A stretch of DNA of 64,000 nucleotides from Allobosea sp. (GTDB taxonomy: Bacteria; Pseudomonadota; Alphaproteobacteria; Rhizobiales; Beijerinckiaceae): the NCBI RefSeq assembly GCF_017308015.1, contig NZ_JAFKFW010000003.1, positions 62,001-126,000 of the forward strand, read 5' to 3'. Numbering within the stretch: position 1 is the stretch's first letter; each line of letters begins with the position of its first letter. The translations under genes were made by a program, and so were the position numbers. Below, one piece after another: positions 34,687 through 44,281 of the stretch. Below the pieces are notes generated by a model. It was not told the DNA's origin. It saw nothing but the letters and a program-made list of their open reading frames with translations, and did not search any database.

Positions 34687-35505
34687 ATGCACGCTTCCGC
34701 GAACGACAAGGCGCGGGTCTTCCGCAAGGCCTATCTCGCCGATGTCGAGACGGCTCCCCTCACCGTGCTCGATGTCGGCTCTGCCATTGTCGAGCACCAA
34801 TCGCTGTCCAATCGCGACGTGATGAGCAACCCGGCCTGGACGCTGGTCGGCATGGATATCGAACCGGGGCTGAACGTCGAGGTCGTCGTCGCGGATCCCT
34901 ACGACTGGAAGGAGATCGCCACCGGCTCCGTCGATGTCGTCACCTGCTCAGAGGTCTTCGAGCACGCCGAGTATTTCTGGATCACCATCCTCGAGATTTC
35001 ACGTGTGCTGAAGGGAAACGGCCTGGCCTTCATCACCTCTCCCGGCGGTGGGCCGCGCCATCGCTTCCCGGTCGATTGCTGGCGCTTCTACGACGACGCC
35101 TTCCCCGCGCTCGCCCGCTATGCCGGGCTGAATCTGCTCGAGGCGCAGGTGCAGTGGGTTCCGGCCTATCGCAAGGGCATCCAGTGGCGGGATTCGAGCG
35201 CCGTGATGCAGAAGCCCGTGCTCGATGCCGGCCAAAGCCGGCTCGATGCGGCGCGGATCGCGATCGGCAAGAGCCTGCGCGGCGCCGAGCCGGCGCTCGC
35301 CGAAATCAATGCCGCCGGTCTCGCCGACGCGCCCACACCACTCAGCCCCATCCCGGTCCAGACCGGCAAGGCGGCTTTCGCCGCCCGCGAGGCGGAGTTG
35401 CTGGCAGCGTCGAGCACCTTCATGCGCAAGGGCCGGCTCGTCATGCGTCAGTTGCGCGAAATCCGCCGTATCATCGCGACCCCGATGAAGGATCTGCATC
35501 TCTGA
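34687..35505 (+). CDS. SAM-dependent methyltransferase-like protein
   Basis: The start at ATG 34687 gives 272 residues; the longer frame to 34528 would translate through the perfect repeat at 34590-34632. The N-terminal half has a Rossmann-type methyltransferase fold: LDVGSAIVEHQ as a degenerate motif I, MDIEPGLNVEVVVADPYDW, then VDVVTCSEVFEH and a GNGLAFITSPGG block. The C-terminal third is a helical tail with no clear match. It ends 35 bases inside the convergent glycosyltransferase gene. The substrate is unknown; glycan or lipid O-methylation fits the neighbourhood. Confidence 0.82.
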   Translation: MHASANDKARVFRKAYLADVETAPLTVLDVGSAIVEHQSLSNRDVMSNPAWTLVGMDIEPGLNVEVVVADPYDWKEIATGSVDVVTCSEVFEHAEYFWITILEISRVLKGNGLAFITSPGGGPRHRFPVDCWRFYDDAFPALARYAGLNLLEAQVQWVPAYRKGIQWRDSSAVMQKPVLDAGQSRLDAARIAIGKSLRGAEPALAEINAAGLADAPTPLSPIPVQTGKAAFAAREAELLAASSTFMRKGRLVMRQLREIRRIIATPMKDLHL

Positions 35506-36388
35506 GGCGCGGCGCCTCGCTCAGCCCCTGCCTCTCCAACGCGCTGCGGCCGGCGCGGCCCGCCAGCGCGCCCGCCGCGGAGCCGACATGGGCATACATC
35601 TTGTCGCGATTGAAAAGCAGGCCGTAACCGATTGCCTTCGCCAGGTTTTCGGCGGTTTTTCCGAGGCCGGGCAGCGGCCGTCCCCATTTGCGCGCGATAT
35701 GATGCTGCGACCAGGCCAGATGCCAGCGCGCGATGAAACGGCGCTGCGGCGACGGCACGCTTGATTTGCCGCGTCCGTGCCGGGCCTCGGCGCCATCGAC
35801 ATGGATGAGCGCATGCCCCGCATCGCGCAGGCGGCGACAGAGATCGTCATCCTCGTAGAACAGGAAGATCGCCGGGTCGAACCCTCCGAGCTTCAGGAAA
35901 ACCTCGCGCCGCAACAGCAGGCAAGCACCGGACAGGAATGGCAGGCAGGCATCCCCCTCCGGCAGGACGATGCGGCGCGCCCGGTTGAGATGGTCAGGCG
36001 ACAGCAGCGAACGCGGCTGCAGGAAGACGCGGCCCGACGGCTCGACCAGACGCGGCGCGAAGGCGGCCGCGTCGGGATAGGCCTCCGCCGCCGACAACAG
36101 GGCCGCGACGGCGCCGGGCTGCATCTCGAGATCGGGATTGACGATCAGGATGAAGGGCGTCGTCGCCGCATGCGCGCCGAGGTTGTTCGCACGCCCATAG
36201 CCCTCGTTGCGCTCGTTGCGCAGGACAAGGGCTCCGTGCCGTGCCGCGATCTCTGTCGAGGCATCGCCGCTGGCATTGTCGACGACGATGGCCGGCACCC
36301 CCTCTCGGGCCAAGGAGTCGAGACAGGCTGGCAGCACTTGCGCGCTGTCGAAGCTGACGACGATGGCGGTGATGGCGGCGGCGGACAT
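35471..36388 (-). CDS. Family 2 glycosyltransferase (rhamnosyltransferase WbbL-like)
   Basis: I chose ATG 36388, which gives 305 residues and puts ITAIVVSFDSAQVLPACLDS at the N-terminus; ATG 36424 would add twelve residues. GT-A motifs are IVVDNASGDAST, then NEGYGRANNLGAHA, the metal-binding VNPDLEM and the DDDLCRRLRDAGH block. It probably adds a sugar such as rhamnose to a cell-envelope glycan. It is the last gene of the aspS-lipoprotein-lipoprotein run on the minus strand. The C-terminal 11 codons overlap the convergent methyltransferase. Confidence 0.88.
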   Translation of the reverse strand: MSAAAITAIVVSFDSAQVLPACLDSLAREGVPAIVVDNASGDASTEIAARHGALVLRNERNEGYGRANNLGAHAATTPFILIVNPDLEMQPGAVAALLSAAEAYPDAAAFAPRLVEPSGRVFLQPRSLLSPDHLNRARRIVLPEGDACLPFLSGACLLLRREVFLKLGGFDPAIFLFYEDDDLCRRLRDAGHALIHVDGAEARHGRGKSSVPSPQRRFIARWHLAWSQHHIARKWGRPLPGLGKTAENLAKAIGYGLLFNRDKMYAHVGSAAGALAGRAGRSALERQGLSEAPRLRDADPSSGSR

Positions 36389-36430
36389 TGCCGCCTTGTG
36401 GCCCTGTCGGGAGGCCGGATGCAAGCGATT

Positions 36431-36739
36431 TCAGCGGCGGGCGAGTGCGCCGACCTCGCCCCTGATCCGCTCGCGCTCGCTCGCTTCGCAGCGATGCGGC
36501 GCCGTGTAGGATTTCACCGCATAGCCGGCATTGGCAGCGACGAAGCGTTGCCGGTCGCGCGCGTCGAGCCGCGCGAGAATCCCGCCGCGATCGACACGCA
36601 GGCCGCAATCATAAGCGCGCGATACGGTGGCCGCGGCATATTCCACCGTGCCGGGCCGCGGCCCGCTTGCCGTGCAGGCGGCGAGCGCCCCGCACAGGGC
36701 CGCCGCGGAAACCCGCTTCTGGATCGACGATAGCGGCAC
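36431..36739 (-). CDS. Small lipoprotein, paralogue of the gene at 36747
   Basis: A GTG start at 36739 gives 102 residues with a lipoprotein signal (KRVSAAALCGALAAC, lipobox LAAC); the ATG at 36772 would add 11 residues and overlap the upstream gene by 26 bases. The mature part has VSRAYDCG, DRQRFVAANAGYA and HRCEASERERIRGEVGAL. These match, in order, VSRAIAC, the mid-block and ACTVQERTELKARMGRI of the next gene, so they look like a tandem duplication. Two conserved cysteines per mature protein (in VSRA..C and ..C..ER) may pair. Function unknown. Confidence 0.6.
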   Translation of the reverse strand: MPLSSIQKRVSAAALCGALAACTASGPRPGTVEYAAATVSRAYDCGLRVDRGGILARLDARDRQRFVAANAGYAVKSYTAPHRCEASERERIRGEVGALARR

Positions 36740-36746
36740 GGGCGGC

Positions 36747-37115
36747 TCAGAGTTTGTCGAACTCTCCGGCACGGATGCGGCCCATCCTGGCCTTCAGCTC
36801 GGTCCGTTCCTGCACCGTGCAGGCTTGCGGCTTGACGGCCTGATTGACCATCTCGGCCTCGGAGACGCCGACATAGGCCGCACGCGCCGCCGCGATCTGC
36901 TGATCGTCGGCGCCGCGCGCCTTCTCGGCCGCGAGGAAACGGTCGAGCGTCGTCCGCTGCGGCGAGCCCGCTTTGCAGGCTATGGCGCGCGACACCGTCG
37001 TCGCCAGAGCCGAAGCCCGCCCCGCGCTGCTGTCGCCATGGGCCACGCAGGCACCGAGCAGCGGCGCCATGAGAAGGGCGAGCGGCAGAGCCCGCCCGAT
37101 CGGCAGCAGGGCCAT
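36747..37115 (-). CDS. Small lipoprotein, paralogue of the gene at 36431
   Basis: The 122-residue protein has a lipoprotein signal (about 1-23, ALPLALLMAPLLGAC, lipobox LGAC) and a helical mature part with VSRAIACKAGS and QACTVQERTELKARMGRIRAG. It starts 5 bp after aspS on the same strand, so it is likely read from the aspS transcript. The tandem paralogue lies 8 bp further on. Both are probably lipid-anchored to the envelope. I do not recognise the family. Confidence 0.65.
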   Translation of the reverse strand: MALLPIGRALPLALLMAPLLGACVAHGDSSAGRASALATTVSRAIACKAGSPQRTTLDRFLAAEKARGADDQQIAAARAAYVGVSEAEMVNQAVKPQACTVQERTELKARMGRIRAGEFDKL

Positions 37116-37120
37116 CGATG

Positions 37121-38905
37121 TCAGCCGTTCTTCTCGGGAGCGTTGATCCGCAGATGCGCCTCGCGCAACTGCTTCGGCGTCGCCTCGGCCGGCGCCCCCA
37201 TCAGCAGATCGACGGCCTGCTGGTTCATCGGGAACAGCGCCACTTCGCGCAGGTTCGTGGCGCGCGCCAGCAACATGATGATGCGGTCCACACCAGCCGC
37301 CATGCCGCCATGCGGCGGAGCGCCGTACTGGAATGCGCGGTACATGCCGCCGAAGCGCTCGATCACCGTCTCCTCACCGTAGCCGGCGATCTCGAAGGCC
37401 TTCACCATCGCTTCGGGACGGTGGTTGCGGATGCCGCCGGAAGCGAGCTCGAAGCCGTTGCAGGCGATGTCGTACTGGAAGGCCTTGAGCGAGAGCGGAT
37501 CTTCTTCGTTGAGCGCCTTCAGTCCGCCCTGCGGCATCGAGAAGGGGTTGTGCGAAAAATCGACCTTCTTCTCGTCCTCGTTGTACTCGAACATCGGGAA
37601 GTCGACGATCCAGGCGAAGGCGAAGGCGTTCTCGTCGATCAGGCTGAGTTCCTGGCCGACCTTGTTCCGCGCGCTGCCGGCGAACTTGTAGAACTTGTCC
37701 GGATCGCCCGCGACGAAGAAGCAGGCGTCGCCGCCCTTCAGCCCCATCTGCTTGACGATGGCCGCGACGCGCTCAGGCCCGATGTTGTTGGCGATCGGCC
37801 CCTGGCCCTCGCCGTCTTCCTTGACCATCAGGTAGCCGAGACCGGGCTGCCCCTCGCCCTGCGCCCAGGAGTTCATCCGGTCGCAGAAGGCTCTGCTGCC
37901 GCCGCCCGGCGCGGGGATCGCCCAGACGCGGTTCTTCTCGCCTTCGAGGATGCGCGCGAAGACCTTGAAGCCCGAGCCGCGGAAATGCTCGGAGACGTCC
38001 TGCATCTCGATCGGATTGCGCAGATCCGGTTTGTCGGAGCCGTATTTGGCGATTGCCTCGGCATAGGGGATGCGCGGCCAGTTGCGCGTGACGGTCCGGC
38101 CCTCGGCGAACTCCTCGAACACGCCGGTGATGACGGGCTCCATCGTCGCGAACACGTCTTCCTGCTCGACGAAGCTCATCTCGACGTCGAGCTGGTAGAA
38201 CTCGCCCGGCAGGCGGTCGGCGCGCGGATCCTCGTCTCGGAAGCAGGGCGCGATCTGGAAGTAGCGGTCGAAGCCCGCCATCATCAGGAGCTGCTTGTAC
38301 TGCTGAGGCGCCTGCGGCAGCGCATAGAACTTGCCGGCATGCAGGCGGCTCGGCACCAGGAAGTCGCGCGCGCCTTCCGGCGAGGACGCGGTCAGGATCG
38401 GCGTCTGGAATTCGGAGAAGCCCGAATCCTTCATGCGGCGGCGCATCGAGTCGATAACCTTGGTGCGCAGCATGATGTTGTTGTGCAGCTTCTCGCGACG
38501 CAGATCGAGGAAGCGGTACTTGAGCCGGGTATCCTCGGGATATTCGAGATCGCCGAAGACCGGCAGCGGCAGCTCGGCCGCCGGGCCCAGCACTTCCAGC
38601 GCCGTCGCGAACACCTCGACCTTGCCGGTGGCGAGGTTGTCGTTCTCGGTGCCCTCGAGGCGGGCCTTCACCTTGCCGTCGATGCGGATGACCCATTCCG
38701 AGCGCGCAGCCTCGGCATCCGCAAAGGCCGGCGAATCGGGGTCCACGACGACCTGCGTCATGCCGTAATGGTCGCGCAGGTCGATGAAGAGCACGCCGCC
38801 ATGGTCGCGGATGCGGTGGCACCAGCCGGAGAGGCGGACATTCTGGCCGATGTCGCTGTCACGGAGCGCGCCACAGGTATGGGAACGATAGCGATGCAGG
38901 GTCAC
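37121..38905 (-). CDS. aspS: Aspartyl-tRNA synthetase
   Basis: The 594-residue protein charges tRNA with aspartate, using a class II aminoacyl-tRNA synthetase fold. The N-terminal OB-fold ([20 protein letters not shown]) binds the anticodon. Class II motifs are present: [57 protein letters not shown], and the C-terminal [20 protein letters not shown]. The insert typical of bacterial AspRS is present between them. Two small lipoprotein genes and a glycosyltransferase follow closely on the same strand. Confidence 0.97.
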   Translation of the reverse strand: MTLHRYRSHTCGALRDSDIGQNVRLSGWCHRIRDHGGVLFIDLRDHYGMTQVVVDPDSPAFADAEAARSEWVIRIDGKVKARLEGTENDNLATGKVEVFATALEVLGPAAELPLPVFGDLEYPEDTRLKYRFLDLRREKLHNNIMLRTKVIDSMRRRMKDSGFSEFQTPILTASSPEGARDFLVPSRLHAGKFYALPQAPQQYKQLLMMAGFDRYFQIAPCFRDEDPRADRLPGEFYQLDVEMSFVEQEDVFATMEPVITGVFEEFAEGRTVTRNWPRIPYAEAIAKYGSDKPDLRNPIEMQDVSEHFRGSGFKVFARILEGEKNRVWAIPAPGGGSRAFCDRMNSWAQGEGQPGLGYLMVKEDGEGQGPIANNIGPERVAAIVKQMGLKGGDACFFVAGDPDKFYKFAGSARNKVGQELSLIDENAFAFAWIVDFPMFEYNEDEKKVDFSHNPFSMPQGGLKALNEEDPLSLKAFQYDIACNGFELASGGIRNHRPEAMVKAFEIAGYGEETVIERFGGMYRAFQYGAPPHGGMAAGVDRIIMLLARATNLREVALFPMNQQAVDLLMGAPAEATPKQLREAHLRINAPEKNG

Positions 38906-39042
38906 GAGGTCGGTCTTTCGGAAATGCGTCGAAGGCCGGTCCGCAAGACCAGCCGCAGCTTGCGGCTAAGCACACGCGCGCGCCCGAAATGTCAAGAACG
39001 CCCGCGACATCCTGCTTCTGTCTCTGCTAAGACGGCGTCATC

Positions 39043-40182
39043 ATGCATCTCATTTCCGATACCGCCGCGCTCTCCGCCGCCTGCGACCGCCTCGCGACCC
39101 ATCCCTTCGTCACGGTCGACACCGAGTTCCTGCGCGAGACCACATATTACCCCAAGCTCTGCCTGATCCAGATCGCCTCGCCGGACGAAGCCGTGCTGGT
39201 CGACCCGCTCTCGCCCGATCTCGACCTCGCCCCCTTCTTCGGGCTGATGGTCGACGAAAACGTCGTGAAGGTCTTTCACGCCGCCCGGCAGGACCTGGAA
39301 ATCGTCTGGCTGCTCGGGCGAGTCCTGCCGACGCCGCTCTTCGACACGCAGGTTGCGGCCATGGTCTGCGGTTATGGCGATTCTGTTGGCTACGAGCAGC
39401 TCGCCAACGACCTCGCCAAGGCGCGCATCGACAAGTCCTCGCGCTTCACCGACTGGTCGCGCCGCCCACTCACCGAGGCTCAGCTCGCCTATGCCGAATC
39501 GGACGTCACCCATCTGCGCGACATCTATCTCGCCCTGAAGGCCGATCTCGACGCCAGCGGCCGCGAGAGCTGGGTCGCCGAGGAGATGTCCGTGCTGACG
39601 TCACCTTCGACCTACGAGGTCAAGCCCGAGAACGCCTGGCAGCGCCTCAAGGGCCGCATCCGCAAGCCGCGCGAGTTGCCGAACCTGATGGAGATCGCCG
39701 CCTGGCGCGAGCGCGAGGCGCAGACCCGTGACGTGCCGCGCCAGCGCGTGCTCAAGGACGATGCAATGATGGATATCGTCCAGCGCGGTCCGCGCTCGGT
39801 CGAGGCGCTCGCCGAATTGCGCTCCGTCCCCAACGGCTTCGAGCGCTCGCGCAACGGCGCCGAGGTGCTGGCCGCGATCGAGCGCGCCGCCGCGATCGAT
39901 CCCAAGACTCTGCCCCGGCTTGAGCGCGAGCGCGGCCGGCCGACCAGCGCCGCTGTGCTCGACCTGCTCAAGGTTCTGCTCAAGGCCATTGCCGATGCCG
40001 AGCGCGTCGCGCCGAAGATCATCGCCTCGACCGACGATCTCGAAGCGATCGCTTCGGACGATCTCGCCGAAGTCCCGGCCCTGCAAGGCTGGCGCCGCAG
40101 CGTCTTCGGCGAGAAGGCCCTGGCGCTGAAGGATGGCTCGCTCAGCCTGCGCATCCAGCGCGGCAGAGTGGTCGTGGGCTGA
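39043..40182 (+). CDS. rnd: Ribonuclease D
   Basis: RNase D is a 3'-to-5' exonuclease that matures the 3' ends of tRNAs. The 379 residues have the DEDD exonuclease motifs: VDTEFLRET near the N-terminus, HAARQDLEI, and the Exo III block [13 protein letters not shown] (YxxxD). The C-terminal half contains an HRDC domain (about 205-290, [20 protein letters not shown]) and a second helical repeat. aspS is divergent, with 137 bp between the starts. Confidence 0.96.
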   Translation: MHLISDTAALSAACDRLATHPFVTVDTEFLRETTYYPKLCLIQIASPDEAVLVDPLSPDLDLAPFFGLMVDENVVKVFHAARQDLEIVWLLGRVLPTPLFDTQVAAMVCGYGDSVGYEQLANDLAKARIDKSSRFTDWSRRPLTEAQLAYAESDVTHLRDIYLALKADLDASGRESWVAEEMSVLTSPSTYEVKPENAWQRLKGRIRKPRELPNLMEIAAWREREAQTRDVPRQRVLKDDAMMDIVQRGPRSVEALAELRSVPNGFERSRNGAEVLAAIERAAAIDPKTLPRLERERGRPTSAAVLDLLKVLLKAIADAERVAPKIIASTDDLEAIASDDLAEVPALQGWRRSVFGEKALALKDGSLSLRIQRGRVVVG

Positions 40183-40251
40183 GGCTCGGCGGAATCAAGC
40201 TCTGAAGAGCTGCGTTCAGGCAGTTGGTTCGATTCACGATTTCGTAGCGGA

Positions 40252-41019
40252 TCACCCGCCGCCGTAACTTTTCACCAGCGAGCCGGCGACCAGCCCCCAG
40301 CCATCGACGAGCACGAAGAAGATCAGCTTGAACGGCAACGCCACCGTCACCGGCGGCAGCATCATCATGCCCACCGACATCAGGATCGAGGCCACGACGA
40401 GGTCGATGATCAGGAAGGGCACGAACAGCAGGAAGCCGATCTCGAAGGCGCGGCGCAGCTCCGAGATCATGAAGGCCGGGATCAGCACCTCGATGCCGAT
40501 CTCCTGCGGCGTCTGTGGGCGCGGCCCCTGCGACATGTCGAGGAACAGTGCCAGGTCCTTCTCGCGTACATGCCTGAGCATGAAGGTCTTGAAGGGCACG
40601 ACGCCACGATTATAGGCCTCCTGCGGCTGGATCTGGCCGGCAACCAGCGGCTGCACGGCCGTCGTGTAGGCCTCGCGCAGCGTCGGTGCCATGACGAAGC
40701 CGGTCAGGAACAGCGCAAGTCCGAGGATCACGGCATTCGGCGGCGCGGTCTGCGTGCCCAATGCCGAGCGCAGCAGCGACAGCACAACCACGATCCGCGT
40801 GAACGATGTCACCATGATCAGGATCGACGGCGCCAGCGACAGCACCGTGATGACGGCGATGAGCTGCAGCGCCCGCTCCGCCACGCCGCCGCCCTGCCCG
40901 AGATCGAGCGACAGCGTCTGCGGCAGCGCCGGCATCGTCTGCAGCACGAGCAGCAGCGCGGCAGCGGCCAGGATGCGCCCGCCTCGAAAGCCCCTTGCTC
41001 GTCTGCCGATGATCGTCAC
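40252..41019 (-). CDS. fliP: Flagellar export gate protein FliP
   Basis: FliP is the main core protein of the flagellar type III export gate in the inner membrane. GTG 41019 gives 255 residues with a signal peptide (RGGRILAAAALLLVL); a TTG at 41124 would add 35 residues, so the start is uncertain. The family core TSFTRIVVVLSLLRSALG, the PFKTFMLRHVREKDLALFLD block and the EIGIEVLIPAFMISELRRA stretch are all present, with four membrane segments. It follows fliO on the minus strand, and rnd is convergent. Confidence 0.95.
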   Translation of the reverse strand: MTIIGRRARGFRGGRILAAAALLLVLQTMPALPQTLSLDLGQGGGVAERALQLIAVITVLSLAPSILIMVTSFTRIVVVLSLLRSALGTQTAPPNAVILGLALFLTGFVMAPTLREAYTTAVQPLVAGQIQPQEAYNRGVVPFKTFMLRHVREKDLALFLDMSQGPRPQTPQEIGIEVLIPAFMISELRRAFEIGFLLFVPFLIIDLVVASILMSVGMMMLPPVTVALPFKLIFFVLVDGWGLVAGSLVKSYGGG

Positions 41020-41174
41020 GCGCGCCGCCACTGCCCGACTCAACCGATCGGGCGCCGACGAGGCTAGCCACGCGAAAACGCCGCGCAACCGATGCGCGGC
41101 GTCACAGGGCCGTATGGCCGACAATCCTGTTGATGGCCGGCGGCCTGAACCAGCGCGGACCGTACCTTATTGCC

Positions 41175-42491
41175 TCAGGACTTGGCCTTGGGATCGCGGC
41201 CGAGCAGGCGGGCGAACTCGGCTTCGATCGCATCGACGGAGAAGGGATCGATCTCCTTCGCGGCGGGCTCGGCCGGCTTTTCGGGTTCAGGCTGCGGCTT
41301 CGGGCTTTCGACCGGGGCCTGCTCTTCCACGATAGCAACGGCCTCCTCCTCGACGACCGGCTCGTGCTCGATTGCTGGCGCGGGCGCCGGGACCGGCTCC
41401 GCGTGGTGCGTTTCCACCGGCCTGGGCTCTAACGGCCTGGGTTCCGGCGCCTTCTGGATCGGGCGATCCAGAGAAAGACCAAGGGCGGCGGCAAGCTCCG
41501 CCTCGACATCGCTCGGAATCGGCTTCGGGCGCGGCGGAGCGGCCGGAGCCGGCGTCACGACGGGCTCAGGCACGGTTTCCGGTTCAGGAACGGGCGGCGG
41601 CTCGACGATGGGGGCGGCCGCTTCCACCGGAACAGGCTCCTCGTCGGCGATGGGCGCAGGAGCAAATTTTTCAACGGGCGCGGGCAGCTCGACAGCCGGC
41701 GCCACATTCGCTGCGGACGACTCGCCGCCAAGATTGGCCGGACGCACGGCGGAGAACGGACGCTTCAATGCTTCTTCGAGTTGACGCGTCATATCGTCGA
41801 GTTCGCCGGCGCTGACGGCCGGCTGCGGCGCATGCTCCCGGGCGAAGCTCGGCGCCGGCCCGGTCGTGATCGGAGGAACGGGCATTGCCGGAGCCACGGG
41901 CTTGGCAGGAGCAGCAACCGCCTCGGCTGCTGCGACACCGAGAGCGGCGGCGACGCCTGCCGTCGCGGCGGCAGCGGTCGGCACAGGCGCCTCGACCGGG
42001 ACCGAAGCGGGCCGGGTCGGCAAGGATGGCAACAGCTCAGGACTTTCGGGATAACCGGCGCGCCGCGCTTCCTCGCCCGCCCGCATGGCGGGTTCGCTCG
42101 GCGGCACCAGCGTCTCGAACGGCGGCAGCGGCCGATCGGCCCCTGTGGTGTCGAAATGGGCCGGCGTCGCGGCGCGGCCGCCACTGCGCAGGATGTTGGT
42201 CTCGACCACGACATCGGACACGCCGCCGATCATCAGCAGATGCTCGATATTGTCGCGGCGGATCAGCACGAGCTGGCGCTGGCGGTCGAGGTCGTAGGTA
42301 TCGACCACACCCAGGCGCGGCTGGCGCTGCCGCCCCCCCGGCTGGCCGCGCAGCCGCAGCCGCCCGCCCTGGATCTGCCGCACGAACAGGCCGAGCAGCG
42401 CGAGAAGCACGAGAATGACCACAGAGGCGACGATCACCTTCTGTGCGGTCGAGAGTTCCAATCCGAACAAGCTCTGCAAGGTCTGCCTCAT
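41175..42491 (-). CDS. fliO: Flagellar biosynthesis protein FliO with a long Pro/Ala/Glu-rich tail
   Basis: FliO helps assemble the FliP ring of the export gate. The first 110 residues are typical: a membrane segment (about 18-38, KVIVASVVILVLLALLGLFV), then RLGVVDTYDLDRQRQLVLIR and NIEHLLMIGGVSDVVVETNI. From about residue 130 to 435 the protein is low-complexity, rich in Pro, Ala, Val and Glu, with a short conserved-looking end (SVDAIEAEFARLLGRDP). Enteric FliO is about 120 residues, so the 438-residue length is mostly tail. It is followed by fliP and is divergent from flgB. Confidence 0.85.
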   Translation of the reverse strand: MRQTLQSLFGLELSTAQKVIVASVVILVLLALLGLFVRQIQGGRLRLRGQPGGRQRQPRLGVVDTYDLDRQRQLVLIRRDNIEHLLMIGGVSDVVVETNILRSGGRAATPAHFDTTGADRPLPPFETLVPPSEPAMRAGEEARRAGYPESPELLPSLPTRPASVPVEAPVPTAAAATAGVAAALGVAAAEAVAAPAKPVAPAMPVPPITTGPAPSFAREHAPQPAVSAGELDDMTRQLEEALKRPFSAVRPANLGGESSAANVAPAVELPAPVEKFAPAPIADEEPVPVEAAAPIVEPPPVPEPETVPEPVVTPAPAAPPRPKPIPSDVEAELAAALGLSLDRPIQKAPEPRPLEPRPVETHHAEPVPAPAPAIEHEPVVEEEAVAIVEEQAPVESPKPQPEPEKPAEPAAKEIDPFSVDAIEAEFARLLGRDPKAKS

Positions 42492-42700
42492 CTGCGACGG
42501 CGGCCCGGACGGCCGTTAAGTCCCGCCCATGGTTCAACACCTTGGCTATAGCATAACGCTTTTCCTATCGGGAAACATGGTGAACGCGTGGTTAATCACA
42601 CCCGTGAAAACCCGCCCTTTAACCGGATATTAACCATGCACCCGGCAGGATTTGCCCAGTACGCCGGCCTTGCCGGCGGCGAGAACGGGGAGCTGGAGCC

Positions 42701-43102
42701 ATGGCGAACGACGGTTTCAGCGTCGGCGGCGGCCTGATGCAGGCGCTGAAGACGCGCATGCATTACCAGCAGTCGCGCCAGAAGATTCTCGCCGAGAACG
42801 TCGCCAATGCCGACAGTCCCGGCTTCCGCCCGGTCGACCTGAAGCCGCCGAGCGCCGACCCGGCCCGTGCCGGTGTGGCGGTCGCCCGGACCAGCGCCGG
42901 ACACATGAGCCTGAACACCGCCAATGGCGGCTTCGACGGCACCGGCGCGCCGCGCTTCGAGACCACGCCCAACGGCAACGCGGTCAATCTCGAGGACGAG
43001 ATGCTCAAGGTTGCGCAGAACCAGTCCGACTATCAGCTCGCCGCCTCGCTCTACAGCAAGGGCCTCGGCCTGATGAAGATCGCGATCGGGAAAGGCCGCT
43101 GA
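42701..43102 (+). CDS. flgB: Flagellar proximal rod protein FlgB
   Basis: FlgB forms the base of the rod and is exported by the flagellar type III system. The 133 residues begin with MANDGFSVGGGLMQALKTRM, carry the rod motif ENVANADSPGFRPVDL and end with DYQLAASLYSKGLGLMKIAI. It is the first gene of the rightward flgB-flgC-fliE-fliQ-fliR-flhB operon. A GGGGAGCTGGAGCC ribosome site precedes the ATG. The 209-base gap to fliO shows no clear promoter motif. Confidence 0.95.
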   Translation: MANDGFSVGGGLMQALKTRMHYQQSRQKILAENVANADSPGFRPVDLKPPSADPARAGVAVARTSAGHMSLNTANGGFDGTGAPRFETTPNGNAVNLEDEMLKVAQNQSDYQLAASLYSKGLGLMKIAIGKGR

Positions 43103-43119
43103 AGGATGGGACGCTGATC

Positions 43120-43530
43120 ATGGACCTGATCAAGAGCATCGCCGTCGCAGCTTCGGGCCTGCGCAGCCAGTCCGGACGCATGCGCGTCATCTCCGAGAAC
43201 ATCGCCAATGCCGATTCCGGCCCGGAGCGCGCCGGCGCCGAGCCTTATCGCCGGAAGGTCCCGACCTTCCAGCGTCATTTCGACCGCGCGCTCGACGCCC
43301 AGCTCGTTGCGCTCGGCAAGGTCCAGCGCGACCCCAGCGCCTTCAGGACGAAGCACGAGCCCGGCAACCCGGCCGCCGACGCCAACGGCAACGTGCAGAT
43401 GCCGAACGTGAATTCCTTGGTCGAGATGGTCGACATGCGCGAGGCCCAGCGCAGCTACGAAGCCAATCTCAACCTGATCTCTTCGACGCGCCGGATGATC
43501 CAGCGCACCATCGACATCCTGCGCGCCTGA
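43120..43530 (+). CDS. flgC: Flagellar proximal rod protein FlgC
   Basis: FlgC is a rod protein next to FlgB. ATG 43120 gives 136 residues, the usual length; a longer frame from 42652 runs through flgB and is rejected. It has SGLRSQSGRMRVISENIANA near the N-terminus and the C-terminal rod block VNSLVEMVDMREAQRSYEAN. It lies 17 bp after flgB. Confidence 0.96.
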   Translation: MDLIKSIAVAASGLRSQSGRMRVISENIANADSGPERAGAEPYRRKVPTFQRHFDRALDAQLVALGKVQRDPSAFRTKHEPGNPAADANGNVQMPNVNSLVEMVDMREAQRSYEANLNLISSTRRMIQRTIDILRA

Positions 43531-43574
43531 CGCGAGGCTTCGAAGCAGGCGCTCCAGAAGGGGACTAGACCGAC

Positions 43575-43898
43575 ATGGCCACTCCGGGTTTCGCCGCGGG
43601 CGCCTACGCCTCCATCCAGGGGATGGGTGCCGGCAATCTGATGCGCAAGCCGCTCGCCACGGGCGGCGCTGAGGCCGGCGGGCCGGATTTCTCCGCCCTG
43701 CTCGGCAAGGCGCTCGACGCCACGGCGGACGCCGGGCGCAAGGCCGATGCCCAGACGGCGAGCGTCGCCGGCGGCCGGGCCGACATCGTCAATGTCGTGA
43801 CGGCGGTGGCCGAGAGCGAGGCCGCGATCGAGACGCTGGTCGCCGTGCGCGACCGCGTCATCGCGGCCTACGAGGAAATCATGCGGATGCCGGTCTGA
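43575..43898 (+). CDS. fliE: Flagellar hook-basal body protein FliE
   Basis: FliE is the adaptor between the MS-ring and the rod, and the first rod substrate exported. The 107-residue protein has an N-terminal Ala/Gly-rich part, SFSALLGKAL-like text (here PDFSALLGKALDATAD) and the C-terminal helix VAVRDRVIAAYEEIMRMPV that is conserved in FliE. It sits between flgC and fliQ with short gaps. Confidence 0.95.
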   Translation: MATPGFAAGAYASIQGMGAGNLMRKPLATGGAEAGGPDFSALLGKALDATADAGRKADAQTASVAGGRADIVNVVTAVAESEAAIETLVAVRDRVIAAYEEIMRMPV

Positions 43899-43922
43899 CG
43901 GCTGCTGGATCGGACAGAGAAC

Positions 43923-44189
43923 ATGACTTCCGGAGCCATTCTCGACATCGCCCGCGACGGCATCGTCGTCTTCCTCAAGGTCGGCGGCCCGCTGATGGTG
44001 ATCGCGCTCGCGGTCGGCCTCGTCGTCTCGCTCATCCAGGCGCTGACCCAGATCCAGGAGCAGACGCTGGTCTTCGTGCCGAAGATCGTCGCCGTCTTCG
44101 CCGCGCTGCTGCTGTTTCTTCCGTTCATGGGAGACGCGCTGGCGGGTTATATGGGGCGAGTCGCCGCCCGAATCGCCACGGGCGGATGA
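43923..44189 (+). CDS. fliQ: Flagellar export gate protein FliQ
   Basis: FliQ is a two-segment inner-membrane protein of the export gate, present in about four copies. The 88 residues have membrane segments at about 16-40 and 52-75 and the conserved loop ALTQIQEQTLVFVPKIV. Its stop overlaps a possible early fliR start as ATGA. Confidence 0.96.
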   Translation: MTSGAILDIARDGIVVFLKVGGPLMVIALAVGLVVSLIQALTQIQEQTLVFVPKIVAVFAALLLFLPFMGDALAGYMGRVAARIATGG

Positions 44190-44281
44190 ACCCGTCGCGC
44201 CTGCTGCCGGCCTTCGCCGGCGGGGCTCCGCGGCACACATCTTGGCGCGCAAGTCATTGTCGCAAAGGTGCCCGCGGCACG

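Noticed and set aside
42492..42700. Possible sigma-54 site between fliO and flgB
   Set aside because: TTGGC...GC has 12 bases between GG and GC instead of ten, and no second block fits.
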